From the NCBI RefSeq assembly GCF_001014645.1, contig NZ_LASZ01000001.1, positions 1-64,000 of the forward strand: a stretch of DNA of 64,000 nt, read 5' to 3'. This DNA comes from Luteimonas sp. FCS-9. GTDB taxonomy: Bacteria > Pseudomonadota > Gammaproteobacteria > Xanthomonadales > Xanthomonadaceae. The notes under the pieces were generated by a model. That model worked only from the letters and a program-made list of their open reading frames with translations. It did no database searches and was not told where the DNA came from. Every line of letters starts with the position of its first letter. The first letter of the stretch is position 1. Positions 26,072 to 36,201 of this stretch are shown one piece after another. The position numbers and the translations under genes are program-made.

Positions 26072-26710
26072 GTGCGAGTACTGATCGTCGACGACCACAC
26101 GTTGGTCCGTGCCGGCCTGAGCCGGTTGCTGCAGGGCTTCCACGACGTCGTCGTCTGTGCAGAGGCCAGCCGGGCCGACGAGGCGCTGACGCTGAGCCTG
26201 GTCCACCGCCCCGATCTCGTGCTGATGGACCTGTCGCTGCCGGGCCGCAGCGGGATCGAGGCCATGGCCGCGATCCATGCCGAGCTGCCCGCCACCCGCG
26301 TACTGATCATGTCGATGCACGACGACGCCCAGCACGTGCGCACGGCGGTCGAGCGCGGCGCAGCCGGCTTCATCGTCAAGGACGCCGCGCCGCTGGAACT
26401 GGAACTGGCGCTGCGCACCGCGATGGGCGGCGAGCTCTTCCTGAGCCCCCGGCTGTCGTCGCGGCTGATGGCACCGATGTTCGGCCGTCCGCGGCACGGC
26501 GGGGTCGATGGCCTGTCGCGGCGGCAGCAGCAGATCCTCGACCTGATCGGCCGCGGGCGCAGCAGCAAGGAGATCGCGGCCGAGCTCGGGATCAGCGTCA
26601 AGACCGTCGAGACGCACCGCGCCCGGATGATGGAGGCGCTGGGCTGCCGGCGCGCCAACGAGCTGGTGCTGATCGCCGCGCGGCAGGGCGCAGCGGACCG
26701 GGATCCGTAG
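26072..26710 (+). CDS. NarL/LuxR-type response regulator
   Basis: 212 residues: a receiver domain (Asp53 in LVLMDLSLPGRSG, Lys in FIVKDA) and a C-terminal LuxR helix-turn-helix (LSRRQQQILDLIGRGRSSKE, then ISVKTVETHRARMMEALG). The GTG at 26072 is preferred because an AGGGGG ribosome-binding site precedes it and it yields the normal MRVLIVDDH start; an upstream GTG at 26045 would add nine residues. No kinase is adjacent. The HisKA_3 kinase at 3144 is of the class that pairs with such regulators. The stop codon TAG lies inside a REP head. Confidence 0.85.
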   Translation: MRVLIVDDHTLVRAGLSRLLQGFHDVVVCAEASRADEALTLSLVHRPDLVLMDLSLPGRSGIEAMAAIHAELPATRVLIMSMHDDAQHVRTAVERGAAGFIVKDAAPLELELALRTAMGGELFLSPRLSSRLMAPMFGRPRHGGVDGLSRRQQQILDLIGRGRSSKEIAAELGISVKTVETHRARMMEALGCRRANELVLIAARQGAADRDP

Positions 26711-26864
26711 GCGCGCAATCTTAGGATTCGCCATCGCGCGCGAGCGCGCTCCTACAGGTGGATCGCGACGCTTACGTCTGCGGCGACGACGCCTTGTGTA
26801 GGAGCGCGCTCGCGCGCGAAGGGCTTGCCCGGCAATATCTGATCGCGCGCAAGCGCGCTCCTAC
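26707..26864. repeat. REP elements between the LuxR regulator and rpoN
   Basis: A short pair at 26707-26755 begins at the stop codon of the regulator (GTAGGCGCGC) and ends with an inverted copy, GCGCTCCTAC. A full pair occupies 26798-26864. Confidence 0.8.
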
Positions 26865-26931
26865 AGATCGGATGCGCCGCTGCGGAACCAGCCTCCTGAC
26901 GGATTTCCGGCGCTCGGGGGCCCGCATCGCC

Positions 26932-26994
26932 GTCGGGGAAACCCCGACAGCGGTCGGGCGAACCCCGCATCCTGTCGGAAACACCCCGATACCG
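26932..26994 (+). repeat. Three tandem 21-bp repeats upstream of rpoN
   Basis: Units at 26932-26952, 26953-26973 and 26974-26994 each begin GTCGG and carry CCCCG at positions 11-16. The first unit is itself an inverted repeat (GTCGGGG AA A CCCCGAC). A weaker, partial unit may precede them at about 26912-26931. The array ends 70 bp before the rpoN ATG. It looks like a set of operator sites or a structured leader; the bound factor is unknown. Confidence 0.7.
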
Positions 26995-27064
26995 GAACCG
27001 TCGCGACGGCTTCACGATGCCGTCACTGGCGCGGTCTGCGCCGCGACGGAAACCGGACACGGCC

Positions 27065-28471
27065 ATGAAGGCGAGTGCGACCACTTCGATGCAGTTGGGC
27101 CAGCAGCTGCACATGACCCCGCAGCTGCTGCAGTCGATCCGGCTGCTGCAGCTCGACGGATTGCAGCTGGAGCTCGAGGTGCGACGCGTGCTGGCGCACA
27201 ACCCGCTGCTGGAGCTGGACGAGGAACCGGTTGCAAGTCCGGTGCCGGACCGCACCGACGGCGCGGTCGAGGTCGCGGCATTCGACGAACTGCCCGAGGC
27301 CGCGATGTGGGACGTCCGCGGCGCGAGCTGGAGCGGCGAGGACGAAGGCCTGCAGCGGATCGCCGCCGCGGACTCCAGCGATCCGCACTGGCGCATCCTG
27401 CAGCGCCTGGCGCTCGAGCTGCCGGCCGATGCGCTGCCGCTGGCGGCGTTCTGGCTCGAGCACTGCGACGAGGCCGGCTACTTGGTCGAGCCCGCCGAGA
27501 CGCTCGCCGCGCGCGGCGCCGCGCTGCTGGGCCGGAGTGCGGCCCGCATGGAGTCGGTCCGTCAACGCCTGCTGGCCGGCGATCCCGCGGGCATCGCCGC
27601 GCGCGACGTGCGCGAATGCCTGCTGGCCCAGCTCGACGCCCTGCCCGGGCCGGTCGCCGGCCGCCACCTGGCCCGGCGACTGGTCGACACCGCCCTCGAC
27701 CTGCTCGCCGCGCATGACATCGCCGGCATCGCGCGCCGCCTCGACTGCGAGCCCGACGACGTGCACGAGGCGATCCGGCGGGTGCTCGCGCTCGATCCGC
27801 GCCCGGCCCAGGCCGGGGCGCCGGACGACGACGCGGCGGTCGTGCCCGACGTCGTGGTCTGGCACGCCGATGCCGGCTGGCGCGTCGCGCTGAACCCGGC
27901 CTCGACCCCGCGCGTGTCGGTCGCCGCCGGCTACGAGCGCATGCTCGCCGACGGCGGCGAGGCCGCCGCGCCGATGCGCGAGCTGCTGCAGGAGGCGCGC
28001 TGGTTCACCCGCGGGCTGTCGATGCGCTACGACACGCTGCTGCGCACTGCCCGCGTCATCGTCGAACGCCAGGCCGCGTTCCTGGCGCGCGGCGAGGAGG
28101 CGATGGCGCCGCTGACGCTCAAGGACGTCGCCGAGGCGATCGGCATGCACGAATCCACCGTCTCGCGGATCACCACCGGCAAGTACCTGCAGACCCCGCG
28201 CGGCACGATCGAGATGAAGCGCTTCTTCGCGGTGCGCCTGGAGGGTGCCAACGTCTCGGGCGCCGCGGTGCGCGCGATGGTGCGGCGCCTGATCGAGGCC
28301 GAGCCGCCGCAGCGCCCGCTGGCCGACGAGGCGATCGCCGCGCTGCTCGCGCGCCAAGGCGTGCACATCGCGCGCCGCACCGTCGCCAAGTACCGCGAAC
28401 AGCTCGACATCGCCCCCGCGCGGGCGCGCCGCCACGCCGGCCGCCCCGCCCTGCTGGCCCGGACGGCCTGA
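27065..28471 (+). CDS. rpoN: RpoN, sigma-54 (flagellar paralogue, RpoN2-like)
   Basis: 468 residues. The N-terminal Gln/Leu-rich activator-interacting region (TSMQLGQQLHMTPQLLQSIR) is followed by the core-binding domain and the C-terminal DNA-binding domain. The RpoN box ARRTVAKYRE lies at residues 436-445, and a helix-turn-helix AIGMHESTVSRIT precedes it. It directs transcription from the -24/-12 promoters seen at seven places in this window. The ATG at 27065 gives the family N-terminus; an open frame from 27017 does not. Xanthomonads carry a second, general rpoN elsewhere, which would make this rpoN2. It is followed by vemR after 7 bp. Confidence 0.95.
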   Translation: MKASATTSMQLGQQLHMTPQLLQSIRLLQLDGLQLELEVRRVLAHNPLLELDEEPVASPVPDRTDGAVEVAAFDELPEAAMWDVRGASWSGEDEGLQRIAAADSSDPHWRILQRLALELPADALPLAAFWLEHCDEAGYLVEPAETLAARGAALLGRSAARMESVRQRLLAGDPAGIAARDVRECLLAQLDALPGPVAGRHLARRLVDTALDLLAAHDIAGIARRLDCEPDDVHEAIRRVLALDPRPAQAGAPDDDAAVVPDVVVWHADAGWRVALNPASTPRVSVAAGYERMLADGGEAAAPMRELLQEARWFTRGLSMRYDTLLRTARVIVERQAAFLARGEEAMAPLTLKDVAEAIGMHESTVSRITTGKYLQTPRGTIEMKRFFAVRLEGANVSGAAVRAMVRRLIEAEPPQRPLADEAIAALLARQGVHIARRTVAKYREQLDIAPARARRHAGRPALLARTA

Positions 28472-28478
28472 GGATTCC

Positions 28479-28874
28479 ATGGACAAGATCAAGGTACTGC
28501 TGGTCGACGACCACGAAGGCTTCATCAACGCCGCGCTGCGCCATTTCCGCAGGCTCGACTGGCTGGAGGTCGTCGGCACGGCCGGCAACGGGCTCGAGGC
28601 GATCGCGCAGTCCGAGGCGCTGCGCCCGGACGTGGTGCTGATGGACCTGGCGATGCCCGAGATGGGCGGGCTGCAGGCCGCGCGCCTGATCAAGGCGCAG
28701 GACGACCCGCCCTACATCGTCATCGCCAGCCACTTCGACGACGCCGAGCACCGCGAGCACGCCACGCGCGCCGGTGCCGACAACTTCGTCAGCAAGCTGT
28801 CCTACATCCAGGAGGTCATGCAGATCCTGGAGACGTTGCACGGCCCGCAGGGCCGCCAGGGAGACCCATCGTGA
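28479..28874 (+). CDS. vemR: VemR, single-domain response regulator
   Basis: 131 residues consisting of a receiver domain only: acidic pocket DD at 10-11, phospho-acceptor Asp56 in [13 protein letters not shown] and Lys in NFVSKLS. There is no output domain. Its position between rpoN and fleQ is that of VemR of Xanthomonas, which links exopolysaccharide, motility and virulence and acts through FleQ. GAGGA precedes the ATG. Its stop overlaps the fleQ GTG start. Confidence 0.88.
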   Translation: MDKIKVLLVDDHEGFINAALRHFRRLDWLEVVGTAGNGLEAIAQSEALRPDVVLMDLAMPEMGGLQAARLIKAQDDPPYIVIASHFDDAEHREHATRAGADNFVSKLSYIQEVMQILETLHGPQGRQGDPS

Positions 28875-30304
28875 GCGAACCGCGCATCCTGGTCATCGAC
28901 GCCGACGGCGACCGCGCCGAGCGGCTGTGCACGCTGCTCGAGTTCATGGACCTGCGCCCGCGCTGGGTCGCCGAGCCGGGGGAGATCTCGGTCGCGCGCC
29001 ATCGGTCCAGCGACTGGGTCGCGGTGCTGGTCGGCGACGTCGACGGCGACGCCGCCGGCGCGTCGGCGTTCTTCGGCTGGCTCGGCCAGGCCGGCATCGC
29101 GCCGCCGGTGCTGCTGATCGACGGCGAAGCGCCGGCGTTCGCCGCCGCGCACGGGCTGCACGAGGCCGGCGTGTGGACGCTCGAATCGCCGCTGCGCCAC
29201 GCCCAGCTCGAGAACCTGCTGCGCATCGCCAGCCTCCGGCGCATCGACGCCGACCGCCAGGCCTCGGCCGACCAGGGCGGCGGCCCCACCGGCGGCAGCG
29301 AGCCGGTGCGGCGGCTGCGGCGGATGATCGACCAGGTCGCGCCGTTCGACACCACCGTGCTGGTGCTGGGCGAATCGGGCACCGGCAAGGAGGTCGCCGC
29401 GCGCGCGATCCATCAGCGCTCGGCGCGGCGCGACGGACCGTTCGTGGCGATCAACTGCGGCGCGATCCCGGCCGAACTGCTGGAAAGCGAGCTGTTCGGC
29501 CACGAGAAGGGCGCGTTCACCGGTGCGCTGTCGGCCCGCAAGGGCCGCTTCGAGATGGCCGAGGGCGGCACGCTGCTGCTCGACGAGATCGGCGACATGA
29601 GCCTGCCGATGCAGGTCAAGCTGCTGCGCGTGCTGCAGGAACGCTGCTTCGAGCGCGTCGGCGGCAACCAGTCGATCCGCTGCGACGTGCGCGTGATCGC
29701 GGCCACCCACCGCGACCTCGAGGCCCGCATCGGCGATGGCCAGTTCCGCGAGGACCTGTTCTATCGGCTCAACGTGTTCCCGATCGAGATGCCGTCGCTG
29801 CGCGAGCGGCGCGACGACCTGCCCGAGCTGGTGGGCACGATCGCCGCGCAGCTGGCGCGCAATGGCCGCGGCGAGATCCGCTTCGCGGCCGAGACGCTCG
29901 ACGCGCTGGCCGGCTACGCGTGGCCGGGCAACGTGCGCGAGCTGAGCAACCTGGTCGAGCGCCTGGCCGTGCTCAACCCCGGCGGCGTGGTGCGCGTGCA
30001 GGACCTGCCGCAGCGCTACCGCGAGCATCTCGCCGATGTCCCCGCCCCGCCCGCGCCCGCCACGGCGTCTCCGGCCCGTGCCCAGGCGACCGTCGCGGTG
30101 ACCGTGACCGACGCCGCGCAACTGCCCGAGGACGGGCTGGACCTGCGCGACCACATGGCGCGGATCGAGCTGGGCCTGATCCGCGAGGCGCTCGAACGCA
30201 GCGACGGCGTCGTCGCGCATGCCGCCCAGCTGCTGGGCCTGCGCCGCACGACGCTCGCCGAGAAGCTGCGCAAGTACGGCATCGAGCGCGACCTGGCGGC
30301 CTGA
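28871..30304 (+). CDS. fleQ: FleQ, sigma-54 activator and flagellar master regulator
   Basis: 477 residues: an N-terminal FleQ-type receiver-like domain (about 1-120) without the normal phospho-acceptor setting, an AAA+ domain with Walker A GESGTGKE (167-174) and the sigma-54 contact loop GAFTGA (214-219), an Ala/Pro linker, and a C-terminal Fis-type helix-turn-helix ([18 protein letters not shown]). FleQ proteins bind c-di-GMP and ATP and activate RpoN-dependent flagellar genes. The start is GTG, overlapping the vemR stop, so vemR and fleQ are coupled. Confidence 0.95.
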   Translation: MSEPRILVIDADGDRAERLCTLLEFMDLRPRWVAEPGEISVARHRSSDWVAVLVGDVDGDAAGASAFFGWLGQAGIAPPVLLIDGEAPAFAAAHGLHEAGVWTLESPLRHAQLENLLRIASLRRIDADRQASADQGGGPTGGSEPVRRLRRMIDQVAPFDTTVLVLGESGTGKEVAARAIHQRSARRDGPFVAINCGAIPAELLESELFGHEKGAFTGALSARKGRFEMAEGGTLLLDEIGDMSLPMQVKLLRVLQERCFERVGGNQSIRCDVRVIAATHRDLEARIGDGQFREDLFYRLNVFPIEMPSLRERRDDLPELVGTIAAQLARNGRGEIRFAAETLDALAGYAWPGNVRELSNLVERLAVLNPGGVVRVQDLPQRYREHLADVPAPPAPATASPARAQATVAVTVTDAAQLPEDGLDLRDHMARIELGLIREALERSDGVVAHAAQLLGLRRTTLAEKLRKYGIERDLAA

Positions 30305-30350
30305 GGATTCGGCGCCCGATTCCGCTGGGTCACGCTTGTGGCCAGGCCCC

Positions 30351-30558
30351 GTAGGAGCGCGCCCGCGCGCGAAGGGCTCTACCGGGGCAGCCCCATCGCG
30401 CGCAAGCGCGCTCCTACAGGGGCAACAAACGCCGTAGACCTGCGCCATCGGAGACCGATTCTTCTGAGCCGCGCTGGTGACCGGGGACTTGTAGGAGCGC
30501 GCTCGCGCGCGAAGTGGCTCTACCGGGACTGCCCCATCGCGCGCAAGCGCGCGCCTAC
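30351..30558. repeat. Two REP pairs between fleQ and fliE
   Basis: Pairs at 30351-30417 and 30491-30558, both starting GTAGGAGCGCGC and ending with the inverted copy. Their middle segments are alike (GCTCTACCGGG and CCCCATCGCGC in both), so one may be a recent copy of the other. The rest of 30305-30585 holds nothing else I can identify. Confidence 0.85.
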
Positions 30559-30585
30559 GAAGCACAAGCCCGTTCTCGCCGGTTC

Positions 30586-30601
30586 CGGCACGCGACTTGC
30601 A
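30586..30601 (+). promoter_or_regulatory. Sigma-54 promoter for the fliE operon
   Basis: CGGCACGCGACTTGCA, with GG and GC 10 bp apart, 32 bp upstream of fliE. The core is identical to the fliD promoter. Confidence 0.9.
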
Positions 30602-30633
30602 TCCTCACGGCAGGATTCCGGCACCCGTCTCCC

Positions 30634-31029
30634 ATGAGCCATTCGGTCAATTCGATCCTCTCGCAGATCCGCAGCTACCAGGGCCAGATGCAGCCCATGG
30701 CGCAGGCGCGCGAGGCGATCGCGGCCGATGCCGCCCGCTCCGATGCGATCCCGGTCCAGGGCCTGGGCGGCGTGCAGGCGCCGGGTGGCGCGTCGGCCGC
30801 GGCGACGCCGAGCTTCGGCGCGACGTTGCGCAACGCGATCGAGGGCGTGAACTCAGCGCAGCAGCGCAGCGGTGCGCTGGTGCGGGCGTTCGAGCTCGGC
30901 GAGCCCGGCGCGGACCTGGCCAAGGTGATGGTGGCCTCGCAGCAATCGCAGGTGGCGTTCCGCGCCACCGTGGAAGTGCGCAACCGACTGGTGCAGGCGT
31001 ACCAGGACGTCATGAACATGCCGCTGTGA
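30634..31029 (+). CDS. fliE: FliE, MS-ring to rod junction protein
   Basis: 131 residues with the FliE C-terminal signature GEPGADLAKVMVASQQSQVA then FRATVEVRNRLVQAYQDVMNM. It links the FliF ring to the rod and is the first substrate through the export gate. The ATG at 30634 gives the expected length. It is the first gene of a tightly packed run to fliJ/fliK. Confidence 0.95.
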   Translation: MSHSVNSILSQIRSYQGQMQPMAQAREAIAADAARSDAIPVQGLGGVQAPGGASAAATPSFGATLRNAIEGVNSAQQRSGALVRAFELGEPGADLAKVMVASQQSQVAFRATVEVRNRLVQAYQDVMNMPL

Positions 31030-31052
31030 CGGCACCGGAGAACGACTGAACC

Positions 31053-32750
31053 ATGGCGATCCAGCTCACCAAGGATGTCTTCAACGCCGAGAAGGCCGGC
31101 GGCAAGGCCGTCGAGGTCCTCGACCGGCTCGAGAAGATGCAGCTCGCCCGGCGCCTGGGCAAGATGCTACTGCTGGCCGCGGCGATCGCGGTCGGCCTGA
31201 TCGTGTTCTTCTGGTCGCAGACGCCCGGCTACGTGCCGCTCTACGCCGGCCTGGACGCCAAGGCCACGGCCGAGGCGACCGACCTGCTGCGCACCGCGCA
31301 GATCCCGTTCCGCATCGACCAGGCGACCGGCGCGATCTCGGTGCCCGAGCAGAACGTGCACGACGCACGTCTGAAACTCGCTGGCTCCGGGCTGACCGAA
31401 TCGGGCCGCCTGGGCTTCGAGCTGATGGAGCGCGACCCGGGCTTCGGCGTCAGCCAGTTCGTCGAGACCGCGCGCTACCAACATGCGCTGGAGACCGAAC
31501 TGGTGCGCACGATCGCCGCGTTGCGCCCGGTGCGCGACGCGCGGGTGCACCTGGCGATCCCCAAGCCCAGCGCGTTCACCCGACAGCGCGAGGCCGCGAG
31601 CGCCTCGGTGGTGCTCGAGCTGCGCGGCGGCGCCAGCCTCGAGCGCGGCCAGGTCGACGCGATCGTGCACCTGGTCGCCTCCAGCATTCCCGACCTCGCG
31701 CCCGAGCGTGTCACGATCGTCGACCAGAACGGCCGCCTGCTCAGCGACGACCGCCAGGATCCGGGCGCGGCGCTGAGCGCGCAGCAGTTCGAACAGGCGC
31801 GGCGCCAGGAGACCTCGTTCAACCAGCGCATCCGCGAGCTGCTCGAGCCGATGACCGGCGCCGGCCGCGTGAACGCCGAGGTCACCGTCGACATGGACTT
31901 CTCGGTCAGCGAGGAGGCGCGCGAGCTCTACAACGCCGAGCCGCCGAAGCTGCGCAGCGAGCAGCTGAGCGAGAACACCTCGCGCGACGGCGGCCCGCAG
32001 GGCATCCCCGGCGCGACCAGCAACCTGCCCGACACCGCCGCCAATCCCGCGCCGGTCGATGCGGCGGTGGCCGCGGCCGCGGGCAATGCCGGCGAATCGT
32101 CGCGCAGCTCGACCCGCAACTACGAGCTCGACCGCACGCTCAGCCACACCCGCCAGCCGCCGGGCCGCATCCGCCGGGTCACCGCCGCGGTGCTGGTCGA
32201 CCACGTGCCGCGCGCCGGCACCGACGGCGCGACCACGCTGCAGCCGCTGACCGCGGCCGAGCTGCAGCGCGTCGAGGCGCTGGTGCGCCAGGCGGTCGGC
32301 TTCGACGAGACCCGCGGCGACGTGGTGTCGGTGATGAACGCCCCGTTCGTGCGCGAGAGTCTCGACGACGTCGGCGCGGTGCCGTGGTGGCAGCAGCCGA
32401 TGCTGCGCGACATCGCCCGGATCGCGCTCGGCGCGCTGGTCGTGCTGGCGCTGCTGTTCGGCGTGGTGCGCCCTGCCGTGCGCCAGATCACCGGGCCGTC
32501 GGCGAAGGCGCGCCGCAACGCCGGGCCCGACACCGCCGAGGTCGTGCTGCTCGACGACGAGGCCTTGCCGGCGCTCGCCGACGACACCGCGCAGATCGGC
32601 GCGCTGCCGGCCCAGGCCCAGGCGCCGATCGCGTTGCCGTCGGATGCCTACGAGGACCGCCTGCGGCAGGCCCGCGAGGCGGTGAAGACCGATTCGAAGC
32701 GTGTGGCACAGGTCGTGAAGGGATGGCTGGGCGATGAAGCGACCACATGA
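31053..32750 (+). CDS. fliF: FliF, MS-ring protein
   Basis: 565 residues. A transmembrane segment lies at about 35-53 (MLLLAAAIAVGLIVFFW) and a second at about 455-475 (IARIALGALVVLALLFGVV). YscJ-type ring-building domains lie between, with a conserved MERDPGFGVSQFVETARYQ. The C-terminal tail binds FliG. It precedes fliG with a 17-bp overlap. Confidence 0.97.
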   Translation: MAIQLTKDVFNAEKAGGKAVEVLDRLEKMQLARRLGKMLLLAAAIAVGLIVFFWSQTPGYVPLYAGLDAKATAEATDLLRTAQIPFRIDQATGAISVPEQNVHDARLKLAGSGLTESGRLGFELMERDPGFGVSQFVETARYQHALETELVRTIAALRPVRDARVHLAIPKPSAFTRQREAASASVVLELRGGASLERGQVDAIVHLVASSIPDLAPERVTIVDQNGRLLSDDRQDPGAALSAQQFEQARRQETSFNQRIRELLEPMTGAGRVNAEVTVDMDFSVSEEARELYNAEPPKLRSEQLSENTSRDGGPQGIPGATSNLPDTAANPAPVDAAVAAAAGNAGESSRSSTRNYELDRTLSHTRQPPGRIRRVTAAVLVDHVPRAGTDGATTLQPLTAAELQRVEALVRQAVGFDETRGDVVSVMNAPFVRESLDDVGAVPWWQQPMLRDIARIALGALVVLALLFGVVRPAVRQITGPSAKARRNAGPDTAEVVLLDDEALPALADDTAQIGALPAQAQAPIALPSDAYEDRLRQAREAVKTDSKRVAQVVKGWLGDEATT

Positions 32751-33753
32751 CATCGGCGAGATGACCGGCGTGCAGCGCGCCGCGGTGCTGCTGCTCTCGC
32801 TCGGCGAGGCGGACGCGGCCGAGGTGCTCAAGCACATGGGCGCCAAGGAAGTGCAGAAGCTCGGCCTGGCGATGGCGACGATGGGGCCGGTCAGCCGCGA
32901 GCAGGTCACCGGCGTGATGGACGACTTCCACGGCGCGCTGGAGCGGCAGACCTCGCTGGGCGTCGGCGCCGACGACTACATCCGCGCGGTGCTGGTGCAG
33001 GCGCTGGGCGCCGACAAGGCCGGCAGCCTGATCGACCGCATCCTGCTGGGGCGCAACACCACCGGACTGGACACGCTCAAGTGGATGGACCCGCGCGCGA
33101 TCGCCGACCTGGTGCGCCACGAGCATCCGCAGATCATCGCGATCGTGATGTCGCACCTCGATCCCGACCAGGCCGCCGACGCGCTGAAGCTGATGCCCGA
33201 GCGCACGCGCGCCGACGTGCTGCTGCGCATCGCCACGCTCGACGGCATCCCGCCCAACGCACTCAACGAGCTCAACGAGATCATGGAGCGGCAGTTCGCC
33301 GGCAACCAGAATCTCAAGTCGTCGGCGGTCGGCGGCGTCAAGGTGGCCGCGAACATCCTCAACTTCATGGAATCGGGCCAGGACCAGGGCCTGCTGGCCG
33401 CGATCCGCAAGATCGACGCGCAGCTGTGCCAGCGCATCCAGGACCTGATGTTCGTGTTCGACGACCTCATCGAACTCGACGACCGCGAGCTGCAGACGGT
33501 ACTGCGCGAGGTGTCCGGCGACCGCCTCGGCATCGCGCTGCGCGGCGCCGACCCGCGCGTGCGCGAGAAGATCACCCGCAACATGTCGCAGCGCGCCGCC
33601 GAGATCCTGATCGAGGACATGGAGGCCCGCGGCCCGGTGCGCCTGTCGGACGTGGAATCGGCGCAGAAGGAGATCCTGACGATCGTGCGCCGGCTCGCCG
33701 ATGAGGGCGCGCTGACGCTGGGCGGCGGCAGCAACGCCGAGGCACTGGTATGA
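32734..33753 (+). CDS. fliG: FliG, motor switch protein
   Basis: 339 residues. N-terminal FliF-binding domain ([20 protein letters not shown]), middle domain with the [12 protein letters not shown] motif, and C-terminal torque-generating domain ([20 protein letters not shown]). It transmits stator force to the rotor. The start overlaps the fliF 3' end, as is common for this pair. Confidence 0.97.
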   Translation: MKRPHDIGEMTGVQRAAVLLLSLGEADAAEVLKHMGAKEVQKLGLAMATMGPVSREQVTGVMDDFHGALERQTSLGVGADDYIRAVLVQALGADKAGSLIDRILLGRNTTGLDTLKWMDPRAIADLVRHEHPQIIAIVMSHLDPDQAADALKLMPERTRADVLLRIATLDGIPPNALNELNEIMERQFAGNQNLKSSAVGGVKVAANILNFMESGQDQGLLAAIRKIDAQLCQRIQDLMFVFDDLIELDDRELQTVLREVSGDRLGIALRGADPRVREKITRNMSQRAAEILIEDMEARGPVRLSDVESAQKEILTIVRRLADEGALTLGGGSNAEALV

Positions 33754-34370
33754 GCGGCGTCGTGCGCTGGCTGGCGCCGGCGCTGGACGACAGCGCCGCG
33801 CCACCGCCGGCGATCGCCGAGGCGCCCGTCGAGCTGCCGCGCCCCCCTTCGCTCGAGGAGATCCAGCGCATCCGCGACGACGCGCAGCGCGAGGGCCATG
33901 CGGAAGGCCTCGCCCAGGGCCGTGCCGAGGGCCTGGCCCAGGCCCAGGCCGAGATGCGCCGGCTGGCCGCGCAGATCGAGGGCATCCTCGACAACTTCTC
34001 GCGGCCGCTGGCGCGGCTGGAGAACGAGGTCGTCGCCGCGCTCGGCGAACTGGCCGTCCGCGTCGCCGGCGGCCTGGTCGGCCGCGCCTACCAGGCCGAG
34101 CCCGCGCTGCTGGCCGAGCTCGTCGGCGAGGCCGTCGAGGCGGTCGGCGGTGCGGCGCGCGAGGTCGAGGTGCGCCTGCACCCCGACGACATCGCCTCGC
34201 TGACGCCGCTGCTGACCCTGCCGCCCGAGACCCGGCTCGTCGCCGATCCGGCGCTGGCGCGCGGCGACCTGCGCGTGCACGCGCAGAGCGTGCGCATCGA
34301 CGGCAGTCTCGAGGCGCGGCTGCGCGGCGCGCTGGAGACCGTGCTGCGCCGCGCCGGGACGCGCGGATGA
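33750..34370 (+). CDS. fliH: FliH, negative regulator of the export ATPase
   Basis: 206 residues. It has an Ala-rich N-terminus and a central run of Gly-spaced alpha-helical repeats ([20 protein letters not shown]) typical of FliH GxxxG motifs. The C-terminal FliH/SctL domain (about 80-205) binds FliI. The ATGA overlap with fliG and the ATGA overlap with fliI indicate coupling. Confidence 0.93.
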   Translation: MSGVVRWLAPALDDSAAPPPAIAEAPVELPRPPSLEEIQRIRDDAQREGHAEGLAQGRAEGLAQAQAEMRRLAAQIEGILDNFSRPLARLENEVVAALGELAVRVAGGLVGRAYQAEPALLAELVGEAVEAVGGAAREVEVRLHPDDIASLTPLLTLPPETRLVADPALARGDLRVHAQSVRIDGSLEARLRGALETVLRRAGTRG

Positions 34371-35758
34371 CCGCCGCCCTGCCCCGCGCCGATCCCGCCG
34401 ACTGGCTGGCAGCGCGCAACCTGCGCCTGGCCGCGCGCCTGGATACCACCGGTCTCGATCCGGCCGCCGGGCGCGGCCTGATCCGCGAGGGCATCCTGCG
34501 CCGCGCGGTCGGACTGACGCTCGAGGCGGTGGGCTGCGAGGCGCCGATGGGTGCGACCTGCCGGGTCGAGGTCGCCGACGGCGGCTGGGTCGAAGCCGAG
34601 GTCGTCGGCTTCGCCGGCGAACGGACCTCGCTGATGCCCAGCGCCGAACTGCACGGCCTGCTGCCCAACGCCCGCGTCGTGCCGCTGCACCGCCGCGGCG
34701 GCGTGGAGATCGGCGAGGGCCTGCTGGGCCGCGTCATCGACAGCGACGGCGTGCCGCTCGACGGCAAGGGCCCGATCCGCGCCGAGGGCACCGTCGGCAT
34801 GGCCGGCGTGTCGATCAATCCGCTGGCGCGCGAGCCGATCACCCAGCCGCTGGACGTGGGCGTGCGCGCGATCAACGCGCTGCTGCCGATCGGCCGCGGC
34901 CAGCGCGTGGGCCTGTTCGCGGGCTCGGGCGTGGGCAAGTCGACGCTGCTGGGCATGATGACCCGCTTCACCTCGGCCGACGTCATCGTCGTGGGCCTGA
35001 TCGGCGAGCGCGGCCGCGAGGTGCGCGATTTCGTCGAGACGACGCTCGGCGAGGACGGCCTGCGCCGCGCGGTCGTCGTCGCCGCCCCCGCCGACCGGCC
35101 GCCGCTGGCGCGGCTGCACGGCGCCTATCGCGCGACCGCGATCGCCGAGTGGTTCCGCGACCAGGGCCTCAACGTCCTGCTGCTGATGGACTCGCTGACC
35201 CGCTTCGCGCAGGCCCAGCGCGAGATCGGACTGTCGGTCGGCGAGCCGCCGACCACGCGCGGCTATCCGCCGTCGGTGTTCGCCAAGCTGCCCGCGCTGG
35301 TCGAGCGCGCCGGCAACGGCGCCAAGGGCCGCGGCTCGATCACCGCGTTCTACACCGTGCTGACCGAGGGCGACGACCCGCAGGACCCGATCGCCGACGC
35401 CGCGCGCGCGATCCTCGACGGCCACATCCTGCTCTCGCGCCGCATCGCCGACGCCGGCCTGTACCCGGCCATCGACGTCGAGTCGTCGGTCAGCCGCGTG
35501 GTCACCGAGATCGCCGACGTCGACTGGCGCGACCGCATCCGCGCGCTCAAGCGCCTGGTCAGCGCCTACAACGCCAACCGCGACCTCATCGCCATCGGTG
35601 CCTACCAGCGCGGCGGCGACCCCGCGGTCGACGAGGCGCTGGCGCGCTGGCCGGAGATCGTCGACTTCCTGGGCCAGGATATCGCCCGCGCCGCCGACCT
35701 GCAGCACAGCCGAGAGGCGCTCGAACGCCTGTTGCACCCCGAGGAGCCCGCCGCATGA
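34367..35758 (+). CDS. fliI: FliI, flagellar export ATPase
   Basis: 463 residues, an F1-beta-like ATPase. Walker A is [12 protein letters not shown], followed by [16 protein letters not shown] and Walker [17 protein letters not shown]. It energises loading of substrates at the export gate together with FliH and FliJ. The frame overlaps fliH and fliJ by four bases each. Confidence 0.97.
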   Translation: MTAALPRADPADWLAARNLRLAARLDTTGLDPAAGRGLIREGILRRAVGLTLEAVGCEAPMGATCRVEVADGGWVEAEVVGFAGERTSLMPSAELHGLLPNARVVPLHRRGGVEIGEGLLGRVIDSDGVPLDGKGPIRAEGTVGMAGVSINPLAREPITQPLDVGVRAINALLPIGRGQRVGLFAGSGVGKSTLLGMMTRFTSADVIVVGLIGERGREVRDFVETTLGEDGLRRAVVVAAPADRPPLARLHGAYRATAIAEWFRDQGLNVLLLMDSLTRFAQAQREIGLSVGEPPTTRGYPPSVFAKLPALVERAGNGAKGRGSITAFYTVLTEGDDPQDPIADAARAILDGHILLSRRIADAGLYPAIDVESSVSRVVTEIADVDWRDRIRALKRLVSAYNANRDLIAIGAYQRGGDPAVDEALARWPEIVDFLGQDIARAADLQHSREALERLLHPEEPAA

Positions 35759-36201
35759 AACAGTCCCGACGTATCGACCCGCTGCTCAGCCGCGCCCAGG
35801 ACCACGAGGACGCCGCGGCGCGCGTGCTCGCCCAGCGCCAGTCCTCGCTCGACGAGCACGAGGCCAGGCTGGCCGAGCTGCGGCGCTACGCGGACGAGTA
35901 CGCCCACAGCCAGCTCGCCGCGACCAGCCCCGCGCAGCTCGCGAATCGTCGCGCCTTCCTCGAACGCCTGGAGAGCGCGGTCGAGCAGCAGAGCCGCACC
36001 GTCGATCAGAGCCGGCAGACCGTCGAACTCGAGCGCGGCCGCCTGCTGCTGGCGAGCCGGGACAAGCAGGTGCTCGAACAGCTGGCCGCCAGCTATCGCG
36101 CGCAGGAGCGCCAGGTCGACGAACGCCGCTCGCAGCGCGAACTCGACGACCTGGGCGCGCGGCGCGTGCGCCTCGCCGTGACCGAGGGACGCGACGCATG
36201 A
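35755..36201 (+). CDS. fliJ: FliJ, export chaperone and ATPase stalk
   Basis: 148 residues forming a long antiparallel coiled coil, rich in Glu, Arg and Gln, as in all FliJ proteins. It interacts with FliI and FlhA. The ATG at 35755 overlaps the fliI stop. The frame is open upstream inside fliI but is not coding. Confidence 0.93.
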   Translation: MKQSRRIDPLLSRAQDHEDAAARVLAQRQSSLDEHEARLAELRRYADEYAHSQLAATSPAQLANRRAFLERLESAVEQQSRTVDQSRQTVELERGRLLLASRDKQVLEQLAASYRAQERQVDERRSQRELDDLGARRVRLAVTEGRDA

